This document shows positions 51,582 through 61,011 of a stretch of 64,000 bases of DNA, piece after piece. Origin of the DNA: Chlamydiales bacterium (GTDB lineage: Bacteria; Chlamydiota; Chlamydiia; Chlamydiales; JARBTQ01). The stretch covers positions 1-64,000 of the forward strand of contig JARBTQ010000003.1 of the NCBI GenBank assembly GCA_029240075.1, in the 5' to 3' direction. The notes beneath the pieces were generated by a model. That model did not search any database. It was not told the origin of the DNA and saw only the letters and a list, made by a program, of their open reading frames with translations. The position numbers and the translations under genes were made by a program. Within the stretch, counting starts at the first letter, position 1. Every line of letters starts with the position of its first letter.

Positions 51582-52253
51582 ATGCAGAAAAATGCTGATA
51601 TTGAAGCTAGGCCTGCAACTTATGATTCTAGTGTTTTTGAAACATCGGATCTATTCCAGGCTCAACAAATTATTTTAACAGCTTCTTCTAGTACTGCTAT
51701 GGAGGAAAGATGGGAAAAAGAAACTCCAGAGGTTGCTTCTTGGATCGCTGAATCTTTAAATCTGGGACCTCATTCCTATGTGTTAGATTTTGGATGTGGT
51801 GTAGGGCGTGTTGCTAAGGAGTTGATTGGTCGTTATGGCTGCTCAGTTATCGGAGTAGACCTCAGTGCTGAAATGAGAAAATTAGCCGTTGATTATGTGA
51901 ATTCAGATAAATTTTTTGTCTGCTCTCCTGAAATTTTTATGAAATTGTTAGCAAGTGGTGCACGCGTTGATCATGCCTATAGCATTTGGGTGTTACAGCA
52001 TATTTTTGAGCCTAATTCTGATATATTAAAGATCAAGACTGCAATCCGCAACCAAGGCAAATTTTTTGTTTTAAATTCATTATATCGCTGGATCCCTACT
52101 ACTGATTCAAGTTGGGCGCAAGACTCAATTGATGTAGCAGCGCTTTTGAAAGAACAGTTTGTCTTGGAAAAAGAGATTCCTCTAATTAATACAGCAGTAG
52201 AACCTAGAATAGCTAGTGAGAGCTACTGTCATATTTATAAAGTTAATAAGTAG
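51582..52253 (+). CDS. Class I SAM-dependent methyltransferase
   Basis: 223 residues. SAM-binding motif I is VLDFGCGVGR (67-76) with the acidic residue ending strand 2 in VIGVDLSAEMRKLA; motif IV-like SIWVLQHIFEP follows. The fold is that of UbiE/Coq5-like small-molecule methyltransferases; substrate cannot be told. It is convergent with lepB and ends beside a hairpin. The N-terminal 50 residues are polar and not part of the core fold. Confidence 0.8.
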   Translation: MQKNADIEARPATYDSSVFETSDLFQAQQIILTASSSTAMEERWEKETPEVASWIAESLNLGPHSYVLDFGCGVGRVAKELIGRYGCSVIGVDLSAEMRKLAVDYVNSDKFFVCSPEIFMKLLASGARVDHAYSIWVLQHIFEPNSDILKIKTAIRNQGKFFVLNSLYRWIPTTDSSWAQDSIDVAALLKEQFVLEKEIPLINTAVEPRIASESYCHIYKVNK

Positions 52254-52271
52254 AAGTTATATGTAACTTCT
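52252..52271. terminator. Hairpin between convergent genes
   Basis: AGAAGTTA (52252-52259) pairs with TAACTTCT (52264-52271), loop TATG, starting inside the methyltransferase stop codon. A further AGAAGTTA copy lies near 52290, so the right arm has two possible partners. No strong U-run. Confidence 0.45.
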
Positions 52272-52323
52272 GTGGTTTACTAAGCTCCAGAAGTTACTTG
52301 ACTTTGAAACTACTTATATAAGT

Positions 52324-54201
52324 TTAAAATTCTGTATCTGCTGCTTCTACTCTCTGTCTAATCCATTCTAAAATCTGGCGCTTTTCACGACGACGATACC
52401 AAAGATAGGTCGCAAAACCTCCAGCACACAAGACCCACATTAAAAAACTAGTTGCAGTCAAATAAGGGGTTAAAGGTTGTTTAGGTAATCCCCAACGCTG
52501 TCCTGGCGGCCACATAAGAAATGCAGGGCTTCCTTGTAAGTTCTCCTCAGGAACTAATCCAAAGATACGGCTGTCTCCACTCATAGCATGATTATCCCCT
52601 AAAGCTAGATATTGTTTAGGAGGAATCTTCAATCCATGCTTTTTAATGAAGTCTATATCGACTTGCCCTTCTTTTATTGGTGCTCCTCTATCTAAAAAAG
52701 GCTTGTATTCGTCTAATAGCTCTCCCTTTTTCTGCTCTTTTTTAACAAATTCTATAAGAATAGGGTCTTCCTTCTTAACGACAGGAGCTCCTAATAAGTA
52801 AAGGTCTCCATCTCTAAAATAGGCATAACGTGGGGGAAAGAAGCTGCGAGCTTGACCTGGTTGATAAGCTAAACTCATATTGATACCTAAGTTAAAGAGT
52901 TGTTGAATCAACCCGGAAGATCTCTTTTGTAAGGGGTGGTCCGCAGATAGTAGTTTAGTTGTCCCACCCCAACCAATTTCATAGCATTGACCATAATAAT
53001 ATTCATAACAACCATCAGGAGCATCAGGAAAAGAAGGCCGTAATTCCGTAGGCATAGCTTTTAGAAGTCGGTTGTCATAATCATAGGGACAGGCGAGCCC
53101 ATTTTTAATAAAAAACCGACAAGTATAGATGTTATCGGCAATAGCATTTATATGGTCTGCATGTAAAGGTAAAATGACAACTTCAGATTGAAGCAAAGCC
53201 ATTTTCTTGTCAGTTGTTTCTACAATATGAGCTTCTTGATATTCTGGTTTTCCTAAATAACGAAGCTCCAAATACAATTCTCCTTCCTCCAGATGACGAG
53301 TTAATGAAGGGGGAAGCGTTTTTAGTTGTCTTTTAGTCAGCAGACGAGCCATAGCATAGTTCTCAATACCCCATAAAGAGTCAGTATGGACTTGTAATTT
53401 ATCTAAAGTGTATTGAGAACGATTGGATGTTTGGTTAGTTGTGACTGTTGCTATAGGGATCCCAAAATGCTTCATTACTCCTGTCGACTCAGAAGAGGGT
53501 TCATAGTCAAAACCAAAATATCCCATTGGGACATGATCAATATGTGAAATATAAGAGCTATCACGCAATTCCATAAGATCTCTTCCATCTTGGTCTATAC
53601 CGTAAATTTTCCCTCCATAAAAATAGATGGTGTCTCCAGGTTTAGCCATACAGCGTTTGATATATCTTTTTTTGCCGTTAAAAAAATAAAAGTAAGTAGT
53701 ATCAGGATCGCTAATTGGTAAATTTTCGACAGTGAATATGAATATGCCTGTGCGCGATACCTGTTCAGGATTAAAATAGAAATGCCCTGTTGTAAAAGGA
53801 ATATTTAACCCAAAGGATGTTTTACTAACTAAAGGACGGTCTCCCTCCTTCAAAGTTGGGCGCATGGAACCTGTAGGGACATAATAAGGCTCAAACCACA
53901 TACAGCGTACAACTATTGTAAGGGAAAGAGCAACTAATATAGTGATAAAAAATTCTTTCGCATAGGAAGATAGTGTGGGCTTTAAATAAGGCGCTGTAAG
54001 CTTTTCTAGCTCTTCTACAAGAATAGAAGTGTTTGGTTTATCTTTAGCTTCAATCGATGCATCTAACTCTAGACAGAGGGGATCTATAGCTTCCCTTATA
54101 TGACTAGGAATTTCCTGAAATCGTTGCTTGTATGAAAATAACAGTTGATAGAAGAAAGCCTTTGCTCGGTTTAAAGATATTTTAGGTGTAGATCGGTACA
54201 T
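52324..54201 (-). CDS. lepB: Signal peptidase I, long chlamydial form
   Basis: Cleaves signal peptides at the outer face of the inner membrane. 625 residues, roughly twice the length of most type I peptidases and close to the Chlamydia enzyme as I recall it. A membrane helix at about 83-101 precedes the catalytic Ser112 in VPTGSMRPTL; the general-base Lys182 is in KKRYIKRCMAKPGD. The long insertion (about 200-535) carries no recognised domain, after which the conserved box D/E region GDNHAMSGDSRIFGLV appears near 537. A second hydrophobic helix near 587-606 ends the protein. It is convergent with the methyltransferase gene. Confidence 0.95.
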   Translation of the reverse strand: MYRSTPKISLNRAKAFFYQLLFSYKQRFQEIPSHIREAIDPLCLELDASIEAKDKPNTSILVEELEKLTAPYLKPTLSSYAKEFFITILVALSLTIVVRCMWFEPYYVPTGSMRPTLKEGDRPLVSKTSFGLNIPFTTGHFYFNPEQVSRTGIFIFTVENLPISDPDTTYFYFFNGKKRYIKRCMAKPGDTIYFYGGKIYGIDQDGRDLMELRDSSYISHIDHVPMGYFGFDYEPSSESTGVMKHFGIPIATVTTNQTSNRSQYTLDKLQVHTDSLWGIENYAMARLLTKRQLKTLPPSLTRHLEEGELYLELRYLGKPEYQEAHIVETTDKKMALLQSEVVILPLHADHINAIADNIYTCRFFIKNGLACPYDYDNRLLKAMPTELRPSFPDAPDGCYEYYYGQCYEIGWGGTTKLLSADHPLQKRSSGLIQQLFNLGINMSLAYQPGQARSFFPPRYAYFRDGDLYLLGAPVVKKEDPILIEFVKKEQKKGELLDEYKPFLDRGAPIKEGQVDIDFIKKHGLKIPPKQYLALGDNHAMSGDSRIFGLVPEENLQGSPAFLMWPPGQRWGLPKQPLTPYLTATSFLMWVLCAGGFATYLWYRRREKRQILEWIRQRVEAADTEF

Positions 54202-54865
54202 GTAAACCTTATTAAATTTTATATATGGAAAAGAATTATGAGTATTTTAAACAATTAAACTGTTTAAGAGCAAACCAATAGATTCTTAAATTGACTTTGC
54301 AAAGACTCACATGACTATTCAAATGCTAAGTTATAGAGATGTTTACAACTTTAAGTAATTCGTAAGACATCTAAACTTCTAGTAATTTCTAATAAATAGA
54401 CCTTTATTTACCTTGTATAGTGGGGTTGCCAGCAAAAGGAAAAATCAAATCAAGACAGTGCTACGGGGCGTGATTGTATTGATCTCATTTATAAATTTCA
54501 ATAAAGAATTTGGTTTTTACCCTACTGATATAAAGGCCAAAATAGCTACTTGACAAGCTTTACTTAAGATAACAGATTGTCTTTCAAATGAATAATATTG
54601 TGGAAATGTTGTGTATAGTTTGTCAATTGTGTTGATAAGAAAAAAAAATAAGATTTTTTTTAGTGAAATGAAAGAGAGAAAAAAAACAGGAGTTTTAATT
54701 AAATCGCTAATTTTTAGTACGATATGTCGGGTTGGGTGTTTTTTTTATTGCATAGATGCTCAATTCAAAGGAGTTATGAGTTGTAGAAAAAATGTTGATA
54801 ACTTTTGTGGAAAACTGGATATTCATAGCAAAAATTATAAATTTACCTATCCCTTAATATAAATT
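54202..54865. other. Long divergent intergenic region
   Basis: 660 bases between lepB (minus) and the phosphoesterase (plus). It must hold both promoters. Very AT-rich with A-runs near 54645-54660. The only frame that could be a gene is listed separately; otherwise nothing is recognised. Confidence 0.4.
54668..54862 (+). CDS. Doubtful small ORF before phosphoesterase
   Basis: 64 codons from ATG 54668, ending three bases before the phosphoesterase start. The N-terminus is basic followed by a hydrophobic stretch (TGVLIKSLIFSTICRVGCFF), reminiscent of a signal or membrane anchor, and position suggests coupling to the next gene. There is no family match and the ribosome binding site is poor, so it may be chance. 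Confidence 0.25.
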   Translation: MKERKKTGVLIKSLIFSTICRVGCFFYCIDAQFKGVMSCRKNVDNFCGKLDIHSKNYKFTYPLI

Positions 54866-55771
54866 ATGTTACGTATAGCTCACCTTTCTGATCCCCATTT
54901 TGCCAAGTTACAGTGGTCATTCAAACAATTTTTATCCAAAGAATGGTTAGGTAATGGTAATTTACTGCTAAAAAGAAAGTATTTATATCAGCCTGAAGCC
55001 ATGCTTGCAAATATTAGTACTTGGCTAGAACAACAAAAAGTCGAATACATATTCATTACGGGTGATTTTACAACAACATCCCAACCCTCAGAATTTGAAC
55101 TAGCAAAACTTTTTTTGCAAAAGTTAGATAGTTTAGGTTTAAAATTTTATATTTTACCTGGGAATCACGACAAATACACTAAAGAATCAGATGTCCAGCA
55201 ACGTTTCTATAAATTTTTTTCAAAGACATGCAATTTTGCGCATAAAAGTTCTGTACTAGGCTCCTACTCTTTAAAAGATCACGGAATAGAAGGTGTAAAG
55301 CTTCAAGATAATTGGTGGTTAATTGGAATCGATTCGATTAGAAGTACTCCTTTCTTTGCTTCCTGGGGTGTGTTTTCAGAGCAGATTGAACAGACGTTGG
55401 ATGAAGCTTTAGGTTTCTTGAAGGGGGAAAAGGTGATTATGCTTAATCATTATCCTTTGCTTAATCTTGGGGGATGGCGTAGAAATTTAAAAAGATACGC
55501 TGCACTTCAAAAATTATTACGTAAACATACTCAAGTGAAACTCTATTTGCATGGCCATACCCATATACCAGCAATCTACGATGAGCAAGCTAATCAGCTA
55601 CCCCTTATCCTTGATAGCGGTAGTTGCTCCCATGTTAAAAAGGGATCCTTTAATTTAATTGAGCTACAATCTAATTCTTGTCAGGTAAACCATGTAAAGC
55701 CTGTTTTTGATATGGGGGCATTTGAAAAATGGAATATTGAAAAAAAAATGATCTTCAATATTACAAGGTAG
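54866..55771 (+). CDS. Calcineurin-like metallophosphoesterase
   Basis: 301 residues. All metal-site motifs are present: D-x-H in HLSDPHF (Asp9, His11), GD in FITGDF (Asp67), GNHD in LPGNHDKY (Asn100, His101), a later H in MLNHYPLL, and GHTH in LHGHTH near 229. Members cleave phosphodiesters such as cyclic nucleotides or phospholipids; substrate unknown, although a window neighbour (16315) has a cyclic-nucleotide-binding domain. It starts a plus-strand series with the MreD-like gene, folD and apbE. Confidence 0.88.
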   Translation: MLRIAHLSDPHFAKLQWSFKQFLSKEWLGNGNLLLKRKYLYQPEAMLANISTWLEQQKVEYIFITGDFTTTSQPSEFELAKLFLQKLDSLGLKFYILPGNHDKYTKESDVQQRFYKFFSKTCNFAHKSSVLGSYSLKDHGIEGVKLQDNWWLIGIDSIRSTPFFASWGVFSEQIEQTLDEALGFLKGEKVIMLNHYPLLNLGGWRRNLKRYAALQKLLRKHTQVKLYLHGHTHIPAIYDEQANQLPLILDSGSCSHVKKGSFNLIELQSNSCQVNHVKPVFDMGAFEKWNIEKKMIFNITR

Positions 55772-55787
55772 GTAGCAAAATTAGTAT

Positions 55788-56342
55788 ATGCTCGACTATT
55801 TAAATAAAAAACATCTTAATAGGTCGCCATCTTTATTCGTAGCTTTTGTCATCATAGGTTTAGTGCATCTCATTATACCTGCTATACCGTCTATGCTACA
55901 AATTTCCTTGCTAGTACCTTTTATTGTGATCAGTTATTATAAACATTCTTTTTTACTCAGTGTTAATATTTCGATATTATGTGGCTTATTTTTAGATCTT
56001 TTAGGTAACGGAACCCATCTCGGTTTGAATGTATTAAGCTACGCTATAGCTACGTTTATGTTATATCCGAGGCGACAGCAGTTTATTGAAACTCCCTTAT
56101 TTACAATTCCTTTTCTTTCTTTTTTATTCGCAATTTTTGCTACAATAGTTCACTGGCTGGCATTTAATATATTTGAACACTCCTTGCATTGGACTTTAGA
56201 ATGGGTTGTATCGGAATTAATTATCATGCCTTTTTATGATGCTGTATATGCCTTTATCTGTTTTGTGATACCCTTACAATTATGGAAGTATTTAAGAAGT
56301 AAAACAAAGCCTAATGTAATATTAAATAAATACAAATTATAG
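55788..56342 (+). CDS. MreD-like membrane protein
   Basis: 184 residues with five or six hydrophobic segments and almost no soluble part. The central LCGLFLDLLGNGTHLGLNVL follows the G-x-x-x-D-L-L then L-G-x-N-x-L pattern of the rod-shape protein MreD, and the small size and topology also fit. MreD works with MreB, MreC and the peptidoglycan synthases; chlamydiae keep MreB for septal wall synthesis. MreC is not adjacent, so the call rests on sequence pattern only. Confidence 0.5.
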   Translation: MLDYLNKKHLNRSPSLFVAFVIIGLVHLIIPAIPSMLQISLLVPFIVISYYKHSFLLSVNISILCGLFLDLLGNGTHLGLNVLSYAIATFMLYPRRQQFIETPLFTIPFLSFLFAIFATIVHWLAFNIFEHSLHWTLEWVVSELIIMPFYDAVYAFICFVIPLQLWKYLRSKTKPNVILNKYKL

Positions 56343-56373
56343 TTTTTTAAATATAAGAATGGAGTTTTTGTTA

Positions 56374-57273
56374 ATGTCCGCAAAAATAATTGATGGGATA
56401 CATATTGCTCGTAGCATACAGCAAGATATTCAACAAGAACTAGAAAATGTACTATTTTTTAAACCATCTCTTACAGTGATTTTAGTGGGGGATAATGCAG
56501 CTTCAAAGACTTATATTCGAATGAAGCAGAAGGCGTGTGCGGCTGTAGGAATACATTCTGAATTAATTCATCTTCCTTCCGAAATTTCAGAAGAGGAATT
56601 AGTCGACCTTATCAAAAGGCTCAATGAAGCTTCAACCGTTAATGGAATATTAGTGCAACTGCCTTTGCCTAAGCATATCAATTCTGAAGCTGTAATGGAG
56701 TCGATAAGTCCTTTAAAAGATGTTGATGGATTACACCCCATCAATATGGGGAAGTTGCTAAGTGGTAGAACTGATTGCCTCGTTCCTTGCACCCCGAAGG
56801 GAATTATTCAAATATTAAAACAGAGTCAGATTGAAATAGCTGGGAAACACGTAGTAATTGTTGGCAGAAGTAATATTGTGGGAAAGCCATTAGGGGCTTT
56901 ACTTATGCAAAAGTCGGATGAAGGTAATGCTACTGTTACTATAGCTCATAGCTATACTCAAAATTTAGAGGCTATTTGCCTCTCTGCAGACATTTTAGTC
57001 GCTGCTATAGGACAACCAAACTTTATTAAAAAAGAGATGGTAAAGCCTGGAGCTATAGTTATTGATGTTGGCGTAAATAAAATTACCGATCCGAAGGATA
57101 ATCAAAAAACTAAGCTCGTAGGAGATGTTGATTTTACTGAAGTAGCTCCTATTTGCAGTGTAATCACGCCAGTTCCTGGTGGAGTTGGACCAATGACGAT
57201 TGCAATGTTGCTAAGTAATACTCTTCATTGCTTCAAGTTACAGAAAAAATTAATTAGCCCTGGTGCTTTATGA
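56374..57273 (+). CDS. folD: Methylenetetrahydrofolate dehydrogenase/cyclohydrolase
   Basis: Bifunctional enzyme interconverting methylene-, methenyl- and formyl-tetrahydrofolate. The ATG at 56374 is chosen (GGAG nine bases upstream) rather than that at 56359, giving 299 residues starting MSAKIIDG. Key blocks: VGDNAASKTYIRMKQKAC with the catalytic Tyr and Lys, VQLPLPKHIN, KDVDGLHPINMGKL, NADP-binding VVIVGRSNIVGKPLGALL, and the final PVPGGVGPMTIAMLL. Its stop overlaps the start of apbE by four bases (ATGA). The folD-apbE pairing is as I remember it in Chlamydia. Confidence 0.96.
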   Translation: MSAKIIDGIHIARSIQQDIQQELENVLFFKPSLTVILVGDNAASKTYIRMKQKACAAVGIHSELIHLPSEISEEELVDLIKRLNEASTVNGILVQLPLPKHINSEAVMESISPLKDVDGLHPINMGKLLSGRTDCLVPCTPKGIIQILKQSQIEIAGKHVVIVGRSNIVGKPLGALLMQKSDEGNATVTIAHSYTQNLEAICLSADILVAAIGQPNFIKKEMVKPGAIVIDVGVNKITDPKDNQKTKLVGDVDFTEVAPICSVITPVPGGVGPMTIAMLLSNTLHCFKLQKKLISPGAL

Positions 57274-58304
57274 AAGGTTCGCGTTTTATCTTAACGATCC
57301 TTGCTACAATATTTATTGCAGGGGTAGTGTTCTATAGAAACTCAACGGAGCCTAAGGCTTTAGCTTCCTATTCTGAACCTGAAAGGTTTGAGGGAAGACA
57401 AATGACAATCGATTATACAATCCTTGTTGGAACTTCTCTGAGAGAAGAGGACAAATATATAATAGAAAAAACAATTTCAGAAGTTTTTAATGAAATCGAT
57501 CATATCTACAATAAATGGAATCCTGTCTCAGAACTTTCGTTGTTAAATAATTTGCCAGCTCAGGTTAGGGCCCCTCTTTCGCAAAAATTAGAGGCTTTTT
57601 TAGAATTTACAGATAAAATGGTATCTTTAAGTGAAGGGCGTTTTGATCCCACAATTGAGCCTCTTCAAAAAGTTTGGAAGAGTTCTTTAGAGCAGGGGTT
57701 TGAGCCAAGTATTCAGGATATCAATACTGTGCTACCTGCTATAGGTTGGGATAAAGTTCATTGGGGCAATGGTGTTTTCTACAAAGAGCATGATCTAGTT
57801 CAGATAGATTTAGGGGGTATTGCTAAAGGCTACTGCATAGATCTGTTGGTTGAAAGGTTAACTGCATTAGGCTATACTGATCTTCTTGTTAATTGGGGGG
57901 GAGAAATTCGAACTGCAGGAGTACATCCAACAGGAAGAAAATGGCAAGTGGCTATCAATGGATTAGGAGCAGATCAAAGTAGTCGCATTGTAGATAGTAT
58001 AGAACTCAAGGATGCAGCTATTGCAGGTAGTGGGGACTACCTGCAGTACTGGGTTGTGAACACAGAGGAGGGGCAAAAAGCCTACTTTCATATTATAGAC
58101 CCTTTTCAGAAAAAGCCATTACAAATCCATCCAGGATCAATCGCAAGCACGAGTGTTGTTGCAACTTCCTGTGCAGAGGCAGATGCCTTAGCCACAGCTC
58201 TCATGACATTTTCTTCCAAAGCGGAAGCCCTAGCATGGGGTGAATCAGTAAAATTAAAAAATCCTCAAATAGCAATGTGGATTGTTACCCGCAAGAGTGC
58301 TTAG
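57270..58304 (+). CDS. apbE: FAD:protein FMN transferase (ApbE)
   Basis: Attaches FMN to threonine residues of proteins such as NqrB and NqrC of the sodium-pumping NADH:quinone reductase, which chlamydiae use. 344 residues with an N-terminal membrane anchor (RFILTILATIFIAGVVFY), but no lipobox cysteine, so it is an anchored rather than a lipidated form. Family blocks: NKWNPVSELSLLNN, EGRFDPTIEPL, VQIDLGGIAKGYCID, DLLVNWGGEIRTAG and the metal-site region ATSCAEADALATALM. Coupled to folD by a four-base overlap. Confidence 0.93.
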   Translation: MKGSRFILTILATIFIAGVVFYRNSTEPKALASYSEPERFEGRQMTIDYTILVGTSLREEDKYIIEKTISEVFNEIDHIYNKWNPVSELSLLNNLPAQVRAPLSQKLEAFLEFTDKMVSLSEGRFDPTIEPLQKVWKSSLEQGFEPSIQDINTVLPAIGWDKVHWGNGVFYKEHDLVQIDLGGIAKGYCIDLLVERLTALGYTDLLVNWGGEIRTAGVHPTGRKWQVAINGLGADQSSRIVDSIELKDAAIAGSGDYLQYWVVNTEEGQKAYFHIIDPFQKKPLQIHPGSIASTSVVATSCAEADALATALMTFSSKAEALAWGESVKLKNPQIAMWIVTRKSA

Positions 58305-58366
58305 TAATTAGAAGTTTAAAATTTAGCATTCTCGTAAAAATAAATGTTTATTATAAGGAATAAGTT

Positions 58367-59128
58367 ATGTATCGTCATGTTTTTACTCTTTTAATAGCGA
58401 TTTCAGCAAGCTTAGGCGTCCCCTTAAACGGTTGGGCTAAAGCTACTAAAACTCTGCACCTGGAAGACATTATGACGTCTAGCCAGCAGAGAAATACAGG
58501 AGTTGATGATTTAACTAAGTCGCAAAAAGCAGCTTTAGAGAGATGGCTTACAGATTGGACCATAAGGGTTCTAAATGATGGAGAATTTCCTGCCTCAGCA
58601 GAAAAATCTTATAAAGATTCTTCAGATCTAAGGGAAGAAGTTTATACAATAGATGAGATCTTTGACAAAGGTGAAAAGATTAAATTAGATGATGGCTCCT
58701 TTTGGAAGGTCGCTCCTCGCCATCGTAAGCAGACGCAGACTTGGAAACGAAATCAGTCTGTGATCCTAACTAAACAAAGAAAACAAGGGTACACTCACCA
58801 TTTCTTTAATTTGGATTTAGGGGCAGGAGTGGATACTTGGCAGGTTACAGAGAAGGATATTGAGCTAGAGCTAGAGTCAGCTGAGCCTACAAAAAAATTT
58901 ACTGATGGCAAAATTTACTCTATAAAAGATGTTATGCGTAATGGTGAACGCCTTCTTTTAGAAGATGGTTCCTCTTGGGAAATCGCACCTGGGGATAGAC
59001 TTAATGTTCAAGCTTGGTTACCAAAAGAAAGGGTGAAAATTGATCGTAGCGGAGATGCTATTTACCCTCACAAGCTTGTTAACCTAGAACATTATGACAC
59101 GCTTTCAGCAAGGCTGTTATCTCACTAA
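58367..59128 (+). CDS. Exported protein with duplicated domain
   Basis: 253 residues. Signal peptide at about 1-25 (HVFTLLIAISASLGVPLNGW, ending A). Two copies of a beta-rich unit are visible: residues about 93-117 (YTIDEIFDKGEKIKLDDGSF and on) and 184-208 (YSIKDVMRNGERLLLEDGSS and on), sharing Y-x-I, G-E-x-x, L-x-D-G-S-x-W and AP. Each is followed by a run rich in W and basic residues and by an L/V-N-L-D/E segment. Family not recognised; the pattern probably forms a small beta barrel in the periplasm. Monocistronic, with a strong terminator downstream. Confidence 0.7.
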   Translation: MYRHVFTLLIAISASLGVPLNGWAKATKTLHLEDIMTSSQQRNTGVDDLTKSQKAALERWLTDWTIRVLNDGEFPASAEKSYKDSSDLREEVYTIDEIFDKGEKIKLDDGSFWKVAPRHRKQTQTWKRNQSVILTKQRKQGYTHHFFNLDLGAGVDTWQVTEKDIELELESAEPTKKFTDGKIYSIKDVMRNGERLLLEDGSSWEIAPGDRLNVQAWLPKERVKIDRSGDAIYPHKLVNLEHYDTLSARLLSH

Positions 59129-59148
59129 AATAACTGCAATTTGAAATC

Positions 59149-59199
59149 AACCGCCCACTTTTCTTTATAAATCTTCAAAAAAGAAATAGGGCGGTTTTT
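59149..59199 (+). terminator. Terminator after the duplicated-domain gene
   Basis: AACCGCCC (59149-59156) pairs with GGGCGGTT (59189-59196), followed by TTTATATTTT; TTCTTT and AAAGAA inside the loop extend the structure. Rho-independent terminator 20 bases past the stop and 30 bases before pyk. Confidence 0.85.
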
Positions 59200-59226
59200 A
59201 TATTTTAACAACTTAAATTTTTATTT

Positions 59227-61002
59227 ATGAGAACGAGAACTAAGATTGTTTGTACGATAGGACCTGCAGTCAATACGCTAGAGAAAATGGTTGAATTGAT
59301 CCATGCTGGAATGGATGTTGCGCGTCTAAATTTTAGCCATGGAACCCATCAAGAGCATTTAGCTGTTATTAATTTACTAAAAGAAGCTCGAGAGCAGACA
59401 AAGCATCCTTTAGCAATTATGCTGGATACTAAAGGGCCAGAAATCAGAGTCGGGAAACTCAAGAATAAAGCTTGGTCATTAGAAAAAGGGAATCGGCTAT
59501 TGCTTGTGGACTCTACCCAAGAAGGGGAAGAAAACCGTATTCCAATTACACCTGGAGATGTTTTAAAAGCTTTAAAGCCAGGAATGACTGTCCTTTTCGA
59601 TAATGGTTATATCATCTCTACTGTAGTAGAAAGCTCTGAAGAAGGGGTGATTATTGAAATTGAAAACCAAGGGATTCTAGAATCAAACAAAGGGGTTAAT
59701 ATACCTAAAGCTAGCTATCGCTTACCTGCAATGACTGAAAGGGATATTTCTGATATCAAGTTTGGTTGTGAAAACAACATTGATATCATTGCAGCTTCAT
59801 TCATCTGCTCTGCAGAGCATGTGCTGTCAATTAAGCGCTTTCTAATGCAACAGGGTAAGCCCGATATTTTAGTGCTAGCTAAAATAGAAAATACGCAAGG
59901 GGTCGATGATTTAGATAACATTATTCAGGTATCAGATGGGATTATGGTTGCTAGAGGTGATTTAGGAGTAGAAGTTCCTTTGAGTGAAGTGCCTCGTCTC
60001 CAAAAAATTATGATCCGAAAATGTATTCAAGTCGGAAAGCCTGTAATTACGGCCACTCAAATGTTAGAGTCGATGATTACCAAACCGCGCCCTACACGTG
60101 CTGAAGTATCAGATGTTGCCAATGCAATTTACGATAGCTCCTCCGCGGTAATGCTTTCAGGTGAAACTGCTGTCGGCAAGTACCCTATTGAGACTGTTCA
60201 GATGATGCAAGCGACAATCCAGGTAACAGAAAACGATTTTGACTATGCCCATTTTTTTGCAAACTATGGCAATAAGGTTTACCATGATGTAACTTCCTCC
60301 ATCGCTTTTGCCGCAGTGCACACTGCTTACAATGCACAAGCAAAAGCAATTTTTATGTTTACTGCAAGCGGTCTATCGGCACGACTGATATCTAGACTTC
60401 GTCCTAAAATACCAATTATTGCAATGACTTCTAATATCAAAGTCTATCATCAACTTTCTGTAAACTGGGGTATTATTCCTATTTATGCGGAAAACATTAC
60501 AGATCCCGACATCTGCTTTGAAAAGATAAAAGATTTTGCTTTAGAGCATAGCTACGTAACTTACGGAGATTTAATTGTCATGATTACTGGGAATCCGTTT
60601 GCTGTGGCAGGGACAACAAATACGATGTTAGTGAAAAGCATTGGTAACGTTCTGGCTAGGGGGGAGATTGGGGCTGGTGATCGCATTGATGGACAGATTG
60701 TGTTATCTATGAACTTGCATCGAGGGCAAGAGACCTATGCTCAAGACAAAGTTCTCTTACTTACAAAGTGCGATAAGTCCTATCTTCCTTTTATAAAGGT
60801 GGCAAAAGGGGTTATTTTACAAAATCATATCGATGACCATGACTCTGTAGATTACTTGCAAAAGATAGCGAAAGATCTGAATGTCAGCATATTGACTAAT
60901 GTAGATGGAGCAGCTTCCGTTCTTAAAGAGGAACAGATAATTACTTTAGATCCTCAACAAAAGCTTATTTATGATGGCATTGTTAATTTAAATAAACCCT
61001 GA
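59227..61002 (+). CDS. pyk: Pyruvate kinase with C-terminal extra domain
   Basis: Last step of glycolysis, phosphoenolpyruvate plus ADP to pyruvate plus ATP. 591 residues, about 110 more than the usual 470-480. Core motifs: TKIVCTIGPAV at the start, ARLNFSHGTH, MLDTKGPEIRVG, the active-site LAKIENTQGVDDLDNI and GIMVARGDLGVEVP, and ATQMLESM. After about residue 480 a further domain (KVLLLTKCDKSYLPFIKVAK, then ILTNVDGAASVLKEEQIITL) resembles the phosphohistidine/PEP-utilising mobile domain found at the C-terminus of Bacillus-type pyruvate kinases, but the catalytic histidine motif is not kept. Role of the tail is unknown. Confidence 0.95.
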   Translation: MRTRTKIVCTIGPAVNTLEKMVELIHAGMDVARLNFSHGTHQEHLAVINLLKEAREQTKHPLAIMLDTKGPEIRVGKLKNKAWSLEKGNRLLLVDSTQEGEENRIPITPGDVLKALKPGMTVLFDNGYIISTVVESSEEGVIIEIENQGILESNKGVNIPKASYRLPAMTERDISDIKFGCENNIDIIAASFICSAEHVLSIKRFLMQQGKPDILVLAKIENTQGVDDLDNIIQVSDGIMVARGDLGVEVPLSEVPRLQKIMIRKCIQVGKPVITATQMLESMITKPRPTRAEVSDVANAIYDSSSAVMLSGETAVGKYPIETVQMMQATIQVTENDFDYAHFFANYGNKVYHDVTSSIAFAAVHTAYNAQAKAIFMFTASGLSARLISRLRPKIPIIAMTSNIKVYHQLSVNWGIIPIYAENITDPDICFEKIKDFALEHSYVTYGDLIVMITGNPFAVAGTTNTMLVKSIGNVLARGEIGAGDRIDGQIVLSMNLHRGQETYAQDKVLLLTKCDKSYLPFIKVAKGVILQNHIDDHDSVDYLQKIAKDLNVSILTNVDGAASVLKEEQIITLDPQQKLIYDGIVNLNKP

Positions 61003-61011
61003 ACTTTTTTA

